A DNA stretch of 64,000 nucleotides from Filimonas zeae (GCF_014641615.1 NZ_BMIB01000007.1:62261-126260); one strand, 5' to 3'; shown: positions 1 to 9,045, counted from the stretch's first letter. Numbers and translations: made by a program. The notes: generated by a model from the letters alone, not told the origin.

Positions 1-1
1 G

Positions 2-1612
2 TCAGAGAACAGCGGATACGCTGCAAACCTGGATCTGAACTACCAGCACCGCTTTAAGAAAAAAGGCCGTACTATATCGCTGGGATTGAATGGTAGTTAT
101 AATTCCAACGACGGTGAAGGAAATAACTATTCCGTAAACCAATCTTACCTGGCTAACGGAACAGACTTTACGGTGGATACTGTTAATCAGCGCAATTTCA
201 ACAATGTACACAGCAAAAGCTTCAGCGGAACTGTATCGTACACCGAACCTTTGTCGGAGCATAGCATGATTGCGTTGGATTACAACTATTCTACCAACAT
301 GAACACCTCTGACAGGCAGACGTTTAATTATGATTCAGCTACGCATAATTATAATGTACTGGACACTACGCTCACCAACTACTTTGAAAGCAGAAACACT
401 TCTAACCGCGCCACTATCAGTTACCGGGTTCAATTTCCCAAAGTAACCGCAAGTGTGGGTACGGGCGTGCAGTTTTCCGAATTGTCCAGCATCAACCGTA
501 CAAGAAATACTGATCTGAAACAGCGGTTTACCAACATGTACCCCACTGCAAGCCTTAACTATAGTATTGCCCGGCAAAAGAACCTGCGCTTTAACTACGA
601 TGGCCGTACCAATGCCCCATCGGTAACCCAGTTGCAGGATGTAACGGATAACTCTGACCCGCTGAACATTAAACAGGGTAACCCCGGATTGAAGCAGGCG
701 TTCAACCACTCTTTCCGGTTGATGTTTAACTCATTCAGTCAGACGACTATGCGCAACGTTTTTCTTACGTTTAATGCACAGTTTACTACCAACAACATTA
801 CCAATTCGGTTATTACCGTGCTGGACGGTGTTGAAAAGCCGGCTGGTGTTCCCGATAACACCCCTTCGGGTGCTACCATTACCAGACCTGTTAACCTGAA
901 TGGTAACTATAATATGTCACTATCGTTCAACTATGGCCTTCCGCTGAAAACACCTAAGTCCAATCTTAACTTCGGAAGTAACTTAAGTCAGAACCAGACG
1001 GTGAACCTGCAAAACGACAGAAAAGGCGGTTCTATCAAGAACTATACACGGAACTATGCTTTGGGAGGTGTAATCCGCTGGACCACCAACCTGCAAAAGA
1101 ACTTTGATGTAAACTTTACCTCAAACTCTACTTATAACATTGCACGTTATACAGTGAATCAATCTCAGAATGGTAACTATTTCTCTGAGTCGCTCTCAAC
1201 CGAATTCACGTACTATACAAATAGTGGCTGGATGGCTTCTGCCGATTTCGACTATAAATACTATGGCCGTGGCGCGGGTTATAATACCAGTGTGCCGTTG
1301 CTGACGATGTATGTAGCTAAACAGATTTTCAAGAACAAATCCGGCGAAATACGCCTTTCGGTATACGATCTGTTAAACCAGAACGTAAGTATTACCCGGA
1401 ATATTACGCAAAACTACATACAAGACGTTCAGAACAAAGTGCTGACCCGTTACGTGATGTTAACCTTTACGTACAACCTGCGCAAGTTTGGAGACGGCAA
1501 AATGCCTTCTTTCCGGCGTGGAGAGGGCAGGCCAGATGGTGGCGGCCGGGGATTTGATGGCGGCCGCGGTGGTGGTTATGGCGGCGGAAGAGGTGGGCGT
1601 GGCGGATTTTAA
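2..1612 (+). CDS. outer-membrane beta-barrel protein, 3' part
   Basis: The reading frame is open from the first bases of the window, so the start lies upstream; about 536 codons are visible. The protein is rich in Asn, Thr, Ser, Tyr and alternating aromatic residues, as expected for the C-terminal barrel of the TonB-dependent-receptor-like family (OMP_b-brl_3 type). The stretch LSVYDLLNQN followed by a strand ending FTYNLRKFG matches the C-terminal strands of the complete paralogue at 10507-13311. After the barrel there is an unusual tail of about 30 residues made almost only of Gly, Arg, Asp and Phe (GGGRGFDGGRGGG type). Family members sit in the outer membrane and are linked to uptake or surface functions; the substrate cannot be read from the sequence. 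A strong terminator follows the stop. Confidence 0.85.
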   Translation, partial: SENSGYAANLDLNYQHRFKKKGRTISLGLNGSYNSNDGEGNNYSVNQSYLANGTDFTVDTVNQRNFNNVHSKSFSGTVSYTEPLSEHSMIALDYNYSTNMNTSDRQTFNYDSATHNYNVLDTTLTNYFESRNTSNRATISYRVQFPKVTASVGTGVQFSELSSINRTRNTDLKQRFTNMYPTASLNYSIARQKNLRFNYDGRTNAPSVTQLQDVTDNSDPLNIKQGNPGLKQAFNHSFRLMFNSFSQTTMRNVFLTFNAQFTTNNITNSVITVLDGVEKPAGVPDNTPSGATITRPVNLNGNYNMSLSFNYGLPLKTPKSNLNFGSNLSQNQTVNLQNDRKGGSIKNYTRNYALGGVIRWTTNLQKNFDVNFTSNSTYNIARYTVNQSQNGNYFSESLSTEFTYYTNSGWMASADFDYKYYGRGAGYNTSVPLLTMYVAKQIFKNKSGEIRLSVYDLLNQNVSITRNITQNYIQDVQNKVLTRYVMLTFTYNLRKFGDGKMPSFRRGEGRPDGGGRGFDGGRGGGYGGGRGGRGGF

Positions 1613-1620
1613 CGAACTGA

Positions 1621-1652
1621 TAAGCCCCCGGAAGGGGGCTTAACCTTTTTTT
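1621..1652 (+). terminator. Rho-independent terminator after the outer-membrane protein gene
   Basis: A perfect 9-bp stem, TAAGCCCCC and GGGGGCTTA, closes a GGAA loop and is followed after four bases by seven T residues. It starts 8 bases after the stop codon and separates this gene from the arginine operon. Confidence 0.9.
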
Positions 1653-1816
1653 CATAAAAAAATATCCACAGGTTTTCCAAACATTCTTAATTTTACATCT
1701 TCAAAACATTTGGATCATCATTTCATACAGAACTGAAGTTGAAACAATACACAACCCATAGTAGCTTATCGGCTTTCCATCCTTCTCTGATGGGGGATGT
1801 TAACCTTTTGGGTAAC

Positions 1817-1855
1817 ATGAACTTCCTGTATTTAATGCGACGACCCCGGATTTGA
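1817..1855 (+). CDS. candidate arginine leader peptide
   Basis: A 12-codon ORF in the 380-base gap upstream of the arginine operon reads MNFLYLMRRPRI and stops with TGA. Three of four consecutive codons near its end are Arg (CGA CGA CCC CGG). Its start lies in the right arm of a hairpin (ATGTTAACC at 1797-1805 with GGTAACAT at 1811-1818). A palindrome followed by T residues lies 24 bases after its stop. This is the layout of a ribosome-mediated attenuator, where scarce arginyl-tRNA stalls the ribosome on the Arg codons. No Shine-Dalgarno site is visible, which is normal in Bacteroidota. A short ORF with such codons can arise by chance; function is inferred only from position and codon content. 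Confidence 0.35.
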   Translation: MNFLYLMRRPRI

Positions 1856-1878
1856 TATTTCTCCTCCTACTTCTGTCT

Positions 1879-1901
1879 CCCAACATGTTGGGGAACATTT
1901 T
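1879..1901 (+). terminator. palindrome plus T-run, possible attenuator terminator
   Basis: CCCAACATGTTGGG (1879-1892) is a perfect 14-bp palindrome, followed by GGAACA and a run of five T residues interrupted only by its context. It lies between the candidate leader peptide and the GTG start of the first arginine gene. It could be a weak terminator in an attenuator or a dimeric repressor operator; the sequence does not decide. Nothing else recognisable was found in the 1613-1993 gap. Confidence 0.4.
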
Positions 1902-1993
1902 TCCTTAGGCAATACCAGGCATCCCTTTGCACTGTTTTTGCTTAACCTCCCACATATAAGTATTTGTTTTAGCGTATTTCTTAATTAAGGAAA

Positions 1994-2674
1994 GTGGAAC
2001 ATCAAGATATTATAGTTCGTGTAGCCAATAGTGGCGACGTTCACCTGGCATCAACCATTACTGATGAAATGGAATCATCTGCCAAAGCGCGTGGTACAGG
2101 TATTGCCAAGCGCTCACCCGATTATGTTGCTATGAAAATGCTGGAAGGAAAGGGAGTGATTGCCCTTACCAAAGGCGGAGACTGGGTAGGCTTTTGCTAC
2201 ATTGAAGAATGGAGCCATGGTAAGTTTGTAGCTAACAGTGGATTGATTGTTTCACCGGAATACCGCAAAACAGGTGTAGCAAAGCGTATTAAGAAGAGAA
2301 TATTTGACCTGTCGAGGGAAAAATATCCCGAGTCTAAAATATTCGGTCTTACTACTGGTTTGGCTGTAATGAAAATAAACAGCGAACTGGGATATGAGCC
2401 TGTTACCTATTCTGAGTTAACAGATGATGAAGTATTCTGGGCAGGTTGTAAAAGTTGCGTCAATTACGATATCTTAATGAGCAAAGGCAGGAAAAACTGC
2501 ATGTGTACTGCCATGTTATACGATCCTAAAGATCACTACGAACCTAAGGAAACCAAAGACTATTTTGAAAAGAAGAGCAAAGTGTACGAGCGTTTAATGC
2601 GCTTTAAGCAGTTTCTTTTCAGAAAGAAGTCCGGCACCAAAAAGTCACTCTTTCATGCGTTCTTTAATTTCTAA
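1994..2674 (+). CDS. GNAT acyltransferase of the arginine operon
   Basis: This 226-residue protein is a GNAT-fold acyltransferase. The acyl-CoA loop region is around residues 84-100 (SGLIVSPEYRKTGVAKRI). As first gene of the arginine operon it most likely acylates glutamate, the job of ArgA. A conserved-looking Cys cluster (C152, C155, C169, C171, arranged CxxC...CxC) suggests a structural metal site, which is unusual for GNAT enzymes. The C-terminal 40 residues are Lys-rich. The GTG start is chosen because GGAAA lies just upstream and the first ATG, 32 codons in, would remove the first strand of the fold. argG follows after 23 bases. Whether the donor is acetyl-CoA or succinyl-CoA is unclear; see the carbamoyltransferase at 6151. 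Confidence 0.75.
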   Translation: MEHQDIIVRVANSGDVHLASTITDEMESSAKARGTGIAKRSPDYVAMKMLEGKGVIALTKGGDWVGFCYIEEWSHGKFVANSGLIVSPEYRKTGVAKRIKKRIFDLSREKYPESKIFGLTTGLAVMKINSELGYEPVTYSELTDDEVFWAGCKSCVNYDILMSKGRKNCMCTAMLYDPKDHYEPKETKDYFEKKSKVYERLMRFKQFLFRKKSGTKKSLFHAFFNF

Positions 2675-2697
2675 ATCAGTAAACCATTACATCGGAG

Positions 2698-3894
2698 ATG
2701 AAAAAAGTAGTTCTTGGTTTTAGCGGTGGGCTAGATACAACCTTTTGCGTAAAACACCTGGGTGAAGACAAAGGTTATGAAATACATAGCGTAATTGTAA
2801 ATACAGGTGGTTTTAGTGAAGAAGAGTTGAAGAAAATAGAAGCGCACGCTTATAAACTGGGTGTTAAAACCCATACTACTGTTGATGCGGTGAAAGGGTA
2901 TTACGATAAAATGATCAAGTACCTGGTATTTGGTAACGTATTAAAGAACAACACTTACCCTTTAAGCGTAAGTGCTGAGCGTCTGGTACAGGCTTTACAT
3001 ATAGCAGAGCATGCAAAAGCCCTGAAAGCAGATGCAGTTGCACATGGCAGTACCGGTGCCGGTAACGATCAGGTGCGTTTTGATATGGTGTTTAACATTG
3101 TACTTCCCGGTGTGGAAATTATTACTCCTATCCGCGACCTGAAACTGAGCCGTGAAGCAGAGATTGAATACCTGAAAGGCAAAGGAGTAGAGATGAACTT
3201 TGAAAAAGCAGCCTACTCTATTAACAAAGGCCTGTGGGGTACCAGCGTTGGTGGTCGTGAAACTCTATCTTCCAAGGGTTTATTGCCTGAAGAAGCATGG
3301 CCTACACAGGTAACCAAAAGCGGAGCAGAAGAAGTGAAGCTTCATTTTGAAAAAGGCGAACTGACTGCGGTAAACGACAAAACGTTTGCACACCCTTCAG
3401 AAGCAATACAATACTTACAAACTATAGCCGGCGCTTATGGTGTTGGCCGTGATATTCACGTTGGTGATACCATTATTGGTATTAAAGGCCGCGTAGGTTT
3501 TGAAGCAGCTGCACCTATGGTAATATTGAAAGCACACCACGCACTGGAAAAGCATGTATTAACCAAATGGCAGCTGAGCTGGAAAGATAATATTGCCAAC
3601 TTCTACGGAAACTGGATGCACGAAGGGCAGATTCTGGACCCCGTAATGCGTGATATAGAAGCATTTTTACAAAGCTCACAGGCCAATGTTACCGGCGATG
3701 TATTTGTACAGTTACAGCCTTACTACTTCCAGGTAATAGGTATTGAATCTAAGTACGACCTGATGAACAGCAAGTTTGGCAAGTACGGAGAAATGAACAA
3801 TGGCTGGACGGGTGAAGATGTTCGTGGCTTTACGAAAATCTTTGGCAACCAGACTGCTATGTTCCACATGGTAAAAGACAGCAACGAACAGTAA
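2698..3894 (+). CDS. argG: argininosuccinate synthase
   Basis: ArgG joins citrulline and aspartate with ATP to give argininosuccinate in the cytoplasm, the penultimate step of arginine synthesis. The 398-residue protein has the PP-loop ATP pyrophosphatase motif SGGLDT at residues 9-14 and the family motif HGSTGAGNDQVRFD at 116-129. Its length matches the family's usual 390-450. It is the second gene of the operon, 23 bases after the GNAT gene and 23 bases before argC. The ATG start directly precedes the first strand, so the start is well supported. Confidence 0.96.
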   Translation: MKKVVLGFSGGLDTTFCVKHLGEDKGYEIHSVIVNTGGFSEEELKKIEAHAYKLGVKTHTTVDAVKGYYDKMIKYLVFGNVLKNNTYPLSVSAERLVQALHIAEHAKALKADAVAHGSTGAGNDQVRFDMVFNIVLPGVEIITPIRDLKLSREAEIEYLKGKGVEMNFEKAAYSINKGLWGTSVGGRETLSSKGLLPEEAWPTQVTKSGAEEVKLHFEKGELTAVNDKTFAHPSEAIQYLQTIAGAYGVGRDIHVGDTIIGIKGRVGFEAAAPMVILKAHHALEKHVLTKWQLSWKDNIANFYGNWMHEGQILDPVMRDIEAFLQSSQANVTGDVFVQLQPYYFQVIGIESKYDLMNSKFGKYGEMNNGWTGEDVRGFTKIFGNQTAMFHMVKDSNEQ

Positions 3895-3917
3895 TCACCA
3901 TATATAATTCACAGGCA

Positions 3918-4913
3918 ATGGCAATAAAAGCAGGAATCGTAGGCGGTGCAGGATATACAGGCGGGGAGTTATTGAGAATATTAATCAATCACCCACAGGT
4001 GGAGATTGTGTTTGTACACAGCTCCAGCAATGCAGGTAATCCAGTGAGCAAGGTACATGCAGACTTAACCGGAGATACGGATCTGGTTTTTACCGGCCAG
4101 TTAAGCAACGCTATTGATGTACTGTTTTTATGTGTAGGCCATGGTGATGCCAGAAAGTTTCTGGAAGCAAATACGATAGATGAAAATGTAACCATTATTG
4201 ATCTGTCGCAGGATTTTCGTTTAAAAGCCACGGCTGCTATTGGCGGTCGTGAATTTGTATATGGCCTTCCCGAGCTGAACAAAGCTGCGATTCAGAAAGC
4301 AGGCAATATTGCCAATCCGGGCTGTTTTGCTACCGCTATTCAGCTGGGGCTGTTGCCGCTTGCTAAAGCTGGTTTACTGGGAGATATTTATACTACCGGC
4401 ATTACCGGTTCAACCGGTGCTGGTCAGGGCTTAAGCAGCACTTCGCATTTTAGCTGGAGAGCCAATAATATACAAGCATACAAGTCTTTACAACATCAGC
4501 ATATTAAAGAAATACACCAGAGTCTGCATCAGTTGCAGGACGATTTTCCTGCTACTGCAGGAACGGAAAACGGTGTGCATTTCGTTCCCTGGCGTGGTGA
4601 TTTCACCAGGGGGATTTATGTGAGTTCCACATTGGATTGCGGACTGCCGGTAGAAGAGGTAAAGAAACTGTATACCTCTTTTTATGCAGATGCCGCGTTC
4701 ACCCATTACAGCGACAGTATGATTGATCTGAAGCAGGTGGTGAACACCAATAAGTGCCTGATACATGTAGAAAAACAAGGTAATAAGATAGTAGTACACG
4801 CTGCTATTGACAACCTGTTGAAAGGTGCAAGCGGACAAGCTGTGCAGAACATGAATTTAGTATTCGGGGTGGAAGAAACGGCGGGCCTTAAACTGAAAGC
4901 CAACTATTTCTAA
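3918..4913 (+). CDS. argC: N-acyl-gamma-glutamyl-phosphate reductase
   Basis: ArgC reduces N-acylglutamyl phosphate to the semialdehyde with NADPH. The 331-residue protein opens with the dinucleotide-binding loop GGAGYTGGELLR (residues 9-20) and carries the catalytic cysteine C136 in NPGCFAT. Length and motif order are normal for the family. It sits between argG and argD in the operon, with 23- and 40-base gaps. The acyl group may be succinyl rather than acetyl in this organism. Confidence 0.95.
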   Translation: MAIKAGIVGGAGYTGGELLRILINHPQVEIVFVHSSSNAGNPVSKVHADLTGDTDLVFTGQLSNAIDVLFLCVGHGDARKFLEANTIDENVTIIDLSQDFRLKATAAIGGREFVYGLPELNKAAIQKAGNIANPGCFATAIQLGLLPLAKAGLLGDIYTTGITGSTGAGQGLSSTSHFSWRANNIQAYKSLQHQHIKEIHQSLHQLQDDFPATAGTENGVHFVPWRGDFTRGIYVSSTLDCGLPVEEVKKLYTSFYADAAFTHYSDSMIDLKQVVNTNKCLIHVEKQGNKIVVHAAIDNLLKGASGQAVQNMNLVFGVEETAGLKLKANYF

Positions 4914-4953
4914 GCCTTTTTATTCACAATTTAAATCCCGTTAGTGGATAGGT

Positions 4954-6123
4954 ATGAAACTATTTGACGTTTATCCGGTTAATGACGTTACCATCGTAAA
5001 AGCAAACGGATCTTATGTATGGGACGAAAACGGCGTACAGTATTTAGACATGTATGGTGGTCACGCGGTGATTTCCATTGGACATACACATCCGCATTGG
5101 GTGTCGCGAATTGAAGAGCAGCTGAATAAGATTGCTTTCTATTCCAACTCAGTACACCTGCCTATTCAGCAGGAGCTGGCTGAGAAACTGGGTAAGGTAA
5201 GTGGTAAAGAAGATTATCAGTTATTCCTTTGTAACTCAGGTGCAGAAGCCAATGAGAATGCTTTGAAACTGGCTTCTTTCCATAACGGTAAAAAGAAAGT
5301 GGTGGCTTTTAAAAAGTCGTTCCACGGTCGCACTTCACTGGCGGTAGCTGTTACAGACAACCCATCTATCGTTGCCCCTATCAACGAAACGGAGAATGTA
5401 ATTTTCCTGCCTTATAACGATGAAGCCGCACTGGAAGCCTGCTTTAAAAAGAACGGTAGCGAAATTTCTTCTGTAATAGTAGAAGGTATACAGGGTGTTG
5501 GTGGTATTAACATTGCCAGCGACAGCTTTTTACAAAAAATCCGTTCGCTGTGTGATGAGTACAATGCAGTGTATATTGCCGACTCGGTGCAGTGTGGTTA
5601 TGGCCGCAGCGGTAAATTCTTTTCTCACGATTATGCCGGTGTAAACGCAGATATCTATACCATGGCTAAGGGTATGGGTAACGGCTTCCCTATCGGTGGT
5701 ATTTTAATAGCACCACAAATCAAGTCTAAACATGGTATGCTGGGTACCACTTTTGGTGGCAATCAGCTGGCTTGTGCGGCGGCGTTGGCTGTACTGGAAG
5801 TAATTGACCAGGAAGGACTAATTGAACAGGCCAGACAACGTGGTATGTACCTGACCAACCGGTTAAAAGCGGTTAAAGGAATTGAAAATGTACGTGGCCG
5901 TGGTTTAATGATTGGTTTTGAAGTGCCGGAGGAAATAAAAGACCTGAAGAAAAATCTGTTGTACAAGCACCAGGTATTTACCGGTGAAGCAAAACCCAAT
6001 ATCATTCGCTTATTGCCTTCGCTGGCAATTGCCCGCAAACAGGTTGATGAGTTTCTGGAATTATTACAGGAAGAAATCAACGCGTTAAAAGCGGCTGTGA
6101 CGGCACCCGAAACAGCAGAATAA
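4954..6123 (+). CDS. argD: N-acylornithine aminotransferase
   Basis: ArgD is a class III pyridoxal-phosphate aminotransferase that converts the N-acylglutamate semialdehyde to N-acylornithine using glutamate. In the 389-residue protein NSGAEAN (94-100) binds the cofactor phosphate, D210 in the stretch IADSVQCGYGRSG contacts the pyridine nitrogen, and K239 in TMAKG is the Schiff-base lysine. The usual DEVQ motif reads DSVQ, a small variation that also occurs in Bacteroidota arginine aminotransferases to my knowledge. It lies 40 bases after argC. Confidence 0.93.
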   Translation: MKLFDVYPVNDVTIVKANGSYVWDENGVQYLDMYGGHAVISIGHTHPHWVSRIEEQLNKIAFYSNSVHLPIQQELAEKLGKVSGKEDYQLFLCNSGAEANENALKLASFHNGKKKVVAFKKSFHGRTSLAVAVTDNPSIVAPINETENVIFLPYNDEAALEACFKKNGSEISSVIVEGIQGVGGINIASDSFLQKIRSLCDEYNAVYIADSVQCGYGRSGKFFSHDYAGVNADIYTMAKGMGNGFPIGGILIAPQIKSKHGMLGTTFGGNQLACAAALAVLEVIDQEGLIEQARQRGMYLTNRLKAVKGIENVRGRGLMIGFEVPEEIKDLKKNLLYKHQVFTGEAKPNIIRLLPSLAIARKQVDEFLELLQEEINALKAAVTAPETAE

Positions 6124-6150
6124 TATTACACACATTAAACCACTCCTACA

Positions 6151-7125
6151 TTGAGAAACTTCATATCTGTTCATGATGTAAAAGACATCAATGCACTGGC
6201 TGCCAATGCGCTGATGTATAAAGCTGATCCTTTTAAAGACAGAAAACTGGGCGCAGATAAGCGTATAGGTCTGTTATTTTTAAATCCGAGTTTACGCACA
6301 CGTTTAAGTACGCAGGTAGCAGCAGCGAATCTGGGTATGGAAGCCATTGTGTTTAACGTGGATAAGGAAGGCTGGGCGCTGGAGTTTGAAGAGGGCGCTA
6401 TTATGAGCGGTAATACCGTTGAACATATTAAAGATGCTGCCCCTATTCTGGGCAGCTATTTCGATATACTCTGTATAAGAACCTTTCCTGGCTTAAAGAA
6501 CCGCGAAGATGACTACAGCGAGTTATACATTTCTCAGTTTATTAAATACTGTGGTGTTCCCGTAATCAGTCTGGAAAGCGCTACACTGCATCCGCTCCAG
6601 AGTCTTACGGATATTATTACCATTCAGGAGACTTTGAAAGAGAACGCAGCGTTTAAAGCTGCCAATGCAAAGCCTAAGATTGTACTTACCTGGGCGCCTC
6701 ATGTAAAGCCGCTGCCCCAATGTGTGGCCAACAGCTTTGCACAATGGATTAACGCCTGGGGCGAAGCTGATTTTGTAATTACCCATCCGGAAGATTACGA
6801 ACTGGCTACCCAGTTTACCCAGGGTGCTACTGTTACCCAGAACCAGGATGAAGCATTAAAAGGCGCTGACTTTGTATATGTGAAAAACTGGAGTACGTAT
6901 ACGGACTACGGTAAAGTGTATGAGAACGACCCGGGATGGATGCTGACTGCGGAAAAGCTGAAGCTGACTAACCAGGCCAAAGTAATGCACTGCCTGCCGG
7001 TAAGAAGAAATGTGGAGTTAAGTGATGAGGTGCTGGACGGACCTAACAGTATTGTTACCAAACAAGCGTCTAACCGTGTTTGGGCGGCACAGGCTGTAAT
7101 TGCTGAAATTCTGAAAAGCGTATAA
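6151..7125 (+). CDS. N-acylornithine carbamoyltransferase (probably N-succinyl type)
   Basis: This enzyme carbamoylates N-acylornithine to N-acylcitrulline and replaces ordinary ornithine carbamoyltransferase. The 324-residue protein shows the carbamoyl-phosphate loop SLRTR (47-51), HPLQ (147-150) and HCLPVRRN (280-287). At the residue known to set specificity (Glu92 in Xanthomonas N-acetyl enzyme, Pro90 in Bacteroides N-succinyl enzyme) this protein has Val90 in GNTVEH. A Val at this site in the Xanthomonas enzyme is reported to switch it to succinylornithine, so N-succinyl specificity is the better guess. The TTG start is chosen because the protein then begins MRNFISVHDV, matching known family N-termini. 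Its stop overlaps the argB start by one base. Confidence 0.92.
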   Translation: MRNFISVHDVKDINALAANALMYKADPFKDRKLGADKRIGLLFLNPSLRTRLSTQVAAANLGMEAIVFNVDKEGWALEFEEGAIMSGNTVEHIKDAAPILGSYFDILCIRTFPGLKNREDDYSELYISQFIKYCGVPVISLESATLHPLQSLTDIITIQETLKENAAFKAANAKPKIVLTWAPHVKPLPQCVANSFAQWINAWGEADFVITHPEDYELATQFTQGATVTQNQDEALKGADFVYVKNWSTYTDYGKVYENDPGWMLTAEKLKLTNQAKVMHCLPVRRNVELSDEVLDGPNSIVTKQASNRVWAAQAVIAEILKSV

Positions 7126-7916
7126 TGGATAAGGTATTTGTAATTAAAATAGGCGGAAACGTTATTGACAACGAGCAAAACCTTTCCGCTTTTCTTTCTG
7201 CCTTTGCCTCTATTCCCGGTAAAAAAATACTGATTCATGGCGGTGGTAAAATTGCTACCAAAATAGGCGATCAGCTGGGGGTAGCTTCTAACTACGTAAA
7301 TGGCAGACGTATTACCGATGACGCCACCATTGATATTGTAACCATGGTATATGGTGGGCTGGTAAATAAAAAAATCATTGCGCAGTTGCAGGCTAAAGGC
7401 TGTAATGCTATAGGCCTTACCGGTGCAGATGCTAACCTCATTCCTGCCGTAAAACGTCCCGTGAAAGAGGTAGATTTTGGCTGGGTGGGTGATGTGGATG
7501 CTTCGCGTATTCCGGTAAACAACTGCCGTCTTTTTCTGGACAACGGAATTATACCAGTGTTTGCGCCTTTAACGCACGATTCCGAAGGCCATATTCTGAA
7601 TACCAATGCAGATACCATTGCTTCTTCTATAGCAGTTGCCTTATCTGCATTTTATGATGTGCGCCTGGTGTATTGCTTTGAGAAGAAAGGTGTGCTGGAG
7701 AATGTGGAAGATGAGGATTCTGTAATACGCCTTATTACCAAAGAGAAGTATGCGCAGCTGTTGAGTGAAGGCAAACTTTTCGCGGGCATTCTGCCTAAAA
7801 TTGATAACGCATTCGCTGCTATAGATGCCGGAGTGAAGGAAGTTTTGATAGGAGATGCCAATGATCTGCTACAGAATACCACACCCGAAACACAGGGAAC
7901 GCTTATTACCAACTGA
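7125..7916 (+). CDS. argB: N-acylglutamate kinase
   Basis: ArgB phosphorylates the gamma-carboxyl of N-acylglutamate with ATP. The 263-residue protein is an amino-acid-kinase-fold enzyme with K8 and the first glycine loop at 10-11 (KIGGN) and HGGGK at 38-42. Its ATG overlaps the carbamoyltransferase stop (TAATG), so the two are translationally coupled. In enterobacteria the gene order differs; placing argB directly after the carbamoyltransferase is typical of Bacteroidota clusters. Length is normal. Confidence 0.95.
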   Translation: MDKVFVIKIGGNVIDNEQNLSAFLSAFASIPGKKILIHGGGKIATKIGDQLGVASNYVNGRRITDDATIDIVTMVYGGLVNKKIIAQLQAKGCNAIGLTGADANLIPAVKRPVKEVDFGWVGDVDASRIPVNNCRLFLDNGIIPVFAPLTHDSEGHILNTNADTIASSIAVALSAFYDVRLVYCFEKKGVLENVEDEDSVIRLITKEKYAQLLSEGKLFAGILPKIDNAFAAIDAGVKEVLIGDANDLLQNTTPETQGTLITN

Positions 7917-7921
7917 TGTAG

Positions 7922-9019
7922 ATGGAAACGACGTATTTATACAAAGAGGCGTTGCAATTGCTACAGGAGCTGATTGCCACGCCTTCTTTTTCGAAAGAAG
8001 AAGACAAGACTGCTGCCATTATTGAACGATTTTTACAAAGCAAGGGTGTTGAAACACATCGTCACTTAAACAACGTCTGGGCCTTAAACAAATACTTTGA
8101 TCCCGGCAAGCCTGTGGTGTTGCTAAACTCACATCACGACACGGTAAAACCTAACCCTCAGTACACCAAAGATCCATTTACACCTGCTATTGAAGATGGT
8201 AAACTGTATGGGCTGGGAAGTAATGATGCCGGAGGATGCCTGGTTTCGCTGCTGGCAGCTTTTCTTTACTTCTACAATCAGCAGGGGCTGCTGTATAACG
8301 TTATTATAGGTGCCTCTGCCGAAGAGGAAATTTCTGGTGCCAACGGTATTGAAGCCTTACTGAAAGCGGAAGGACTGGTTGCTGCTTTACAGCATAAGCA
8401 ACCCGCTTTTGCTATTGTAGGTGAGCCTACCTTGTTAAACCTGGCTATAGCCGAAAAAGGGTTGATGGTGCTGGATGGCCTTGCACACGGAAAGGCGGGC
8501 CATGCTGCAAGAGAGGAGGGAGAGAACGCTGTTTATAAAGCGATGAAGGATATTGAATGGATCAGCACCTACCGTTTTCCCAAAGCATCGGAATGGCTGG
8601 GGCCCGTTAAAATGAGTGTAACTGTAATTAACACAGAGAACAGGGCGCACAACGTGGTGCCTGCACAATGCTCTTTTGTAGTAGATGTACGTGTTACAGA
8701 TGCCTACTCTCACGAGCAGGTGCTGGAGATAATACAAAAGCATGTACAAAGTGAGGTAAAGCCGCGCAGCATGCGCATGCGTGCTACGCGTATAGAGCCT
8801 ACACACCCTATTGTGGAAGCAGGTATTGCTCTGGGCAAATCAGTATATGGCTCACCCACTTCTTCTGATAAAGCACTGATGCCTTTTCCGGCCTTAAAGT
8901 GTGGCCCCGGCGATAGTGCCCGCAGCCATACGGCAGACGAATTTATTTATCTGGAAGAAATTGCAAATGGAATAGAGCATTATATACAGCTGTTAAGCAA
9001 AGTGGTGGTGAAGGCCTGA
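7922..9019 (+). CDS. argE: M20-family N-acylcitrulline/N-acylornithine deacylase
   Basis: The 365-residue protein is an M20 metallopeptidase-fold deacylase. Zinc-site residues are visible as HHDTV (H71, D73), D102 in SNDAGG, and E134/E135 in SAEEE; a late His in SHTADEF completes the site. In pathways with N-acyl carbamoyltransferases the deacylase acts on N-acylcitrulline to release citrulline for ArgG, so that is the likely substrate here. The start is 5 bases after the argB stop. It has the long insert dimerisation domain typical of the family. Confidence 0.88.
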   Translation: METTYLYKEALQLLQELIATPSFSKEEDKTAAIIERFLQSKGVETHRHLNNVWALNKYFDPGKPVVLLNSHHDTVKPNPQYTKDPFTPAIEDGKLYGLGSNDAGGCLVSLLAAFLYFYNQQGLLYNVIIGASAEEEISGANGIEALLKAEGLVAALQHKQPAFAIVGEPTLLNLAIAEKGLMVLDGLAHGKAGHAAREEGENAVYKAMKDIEWISTYRFPKASEWLGPVKMSVTVINTENRAHNVVPAQCSFVVDVRVTDAYSHEQVLEIIQKHVQSEVKPRSMRMRATRIEPTHPIVEAGIALGKSVYGSPTSSDKALMPFPALKCGPGDSARSHTADEFIYLEEIANGIEHYIQLLSKVVVKA

Positions 9020-9045
9020 TATTATTGGAATTTAAAACTGAACAC

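Noticed and set aside
1994..2089. First ATG in the GNAT gene (about codon 32) as its start
   Set aside because: It would remove the first strand and helix of the GNAT fold; the GTG with GGAAA upstream is better.
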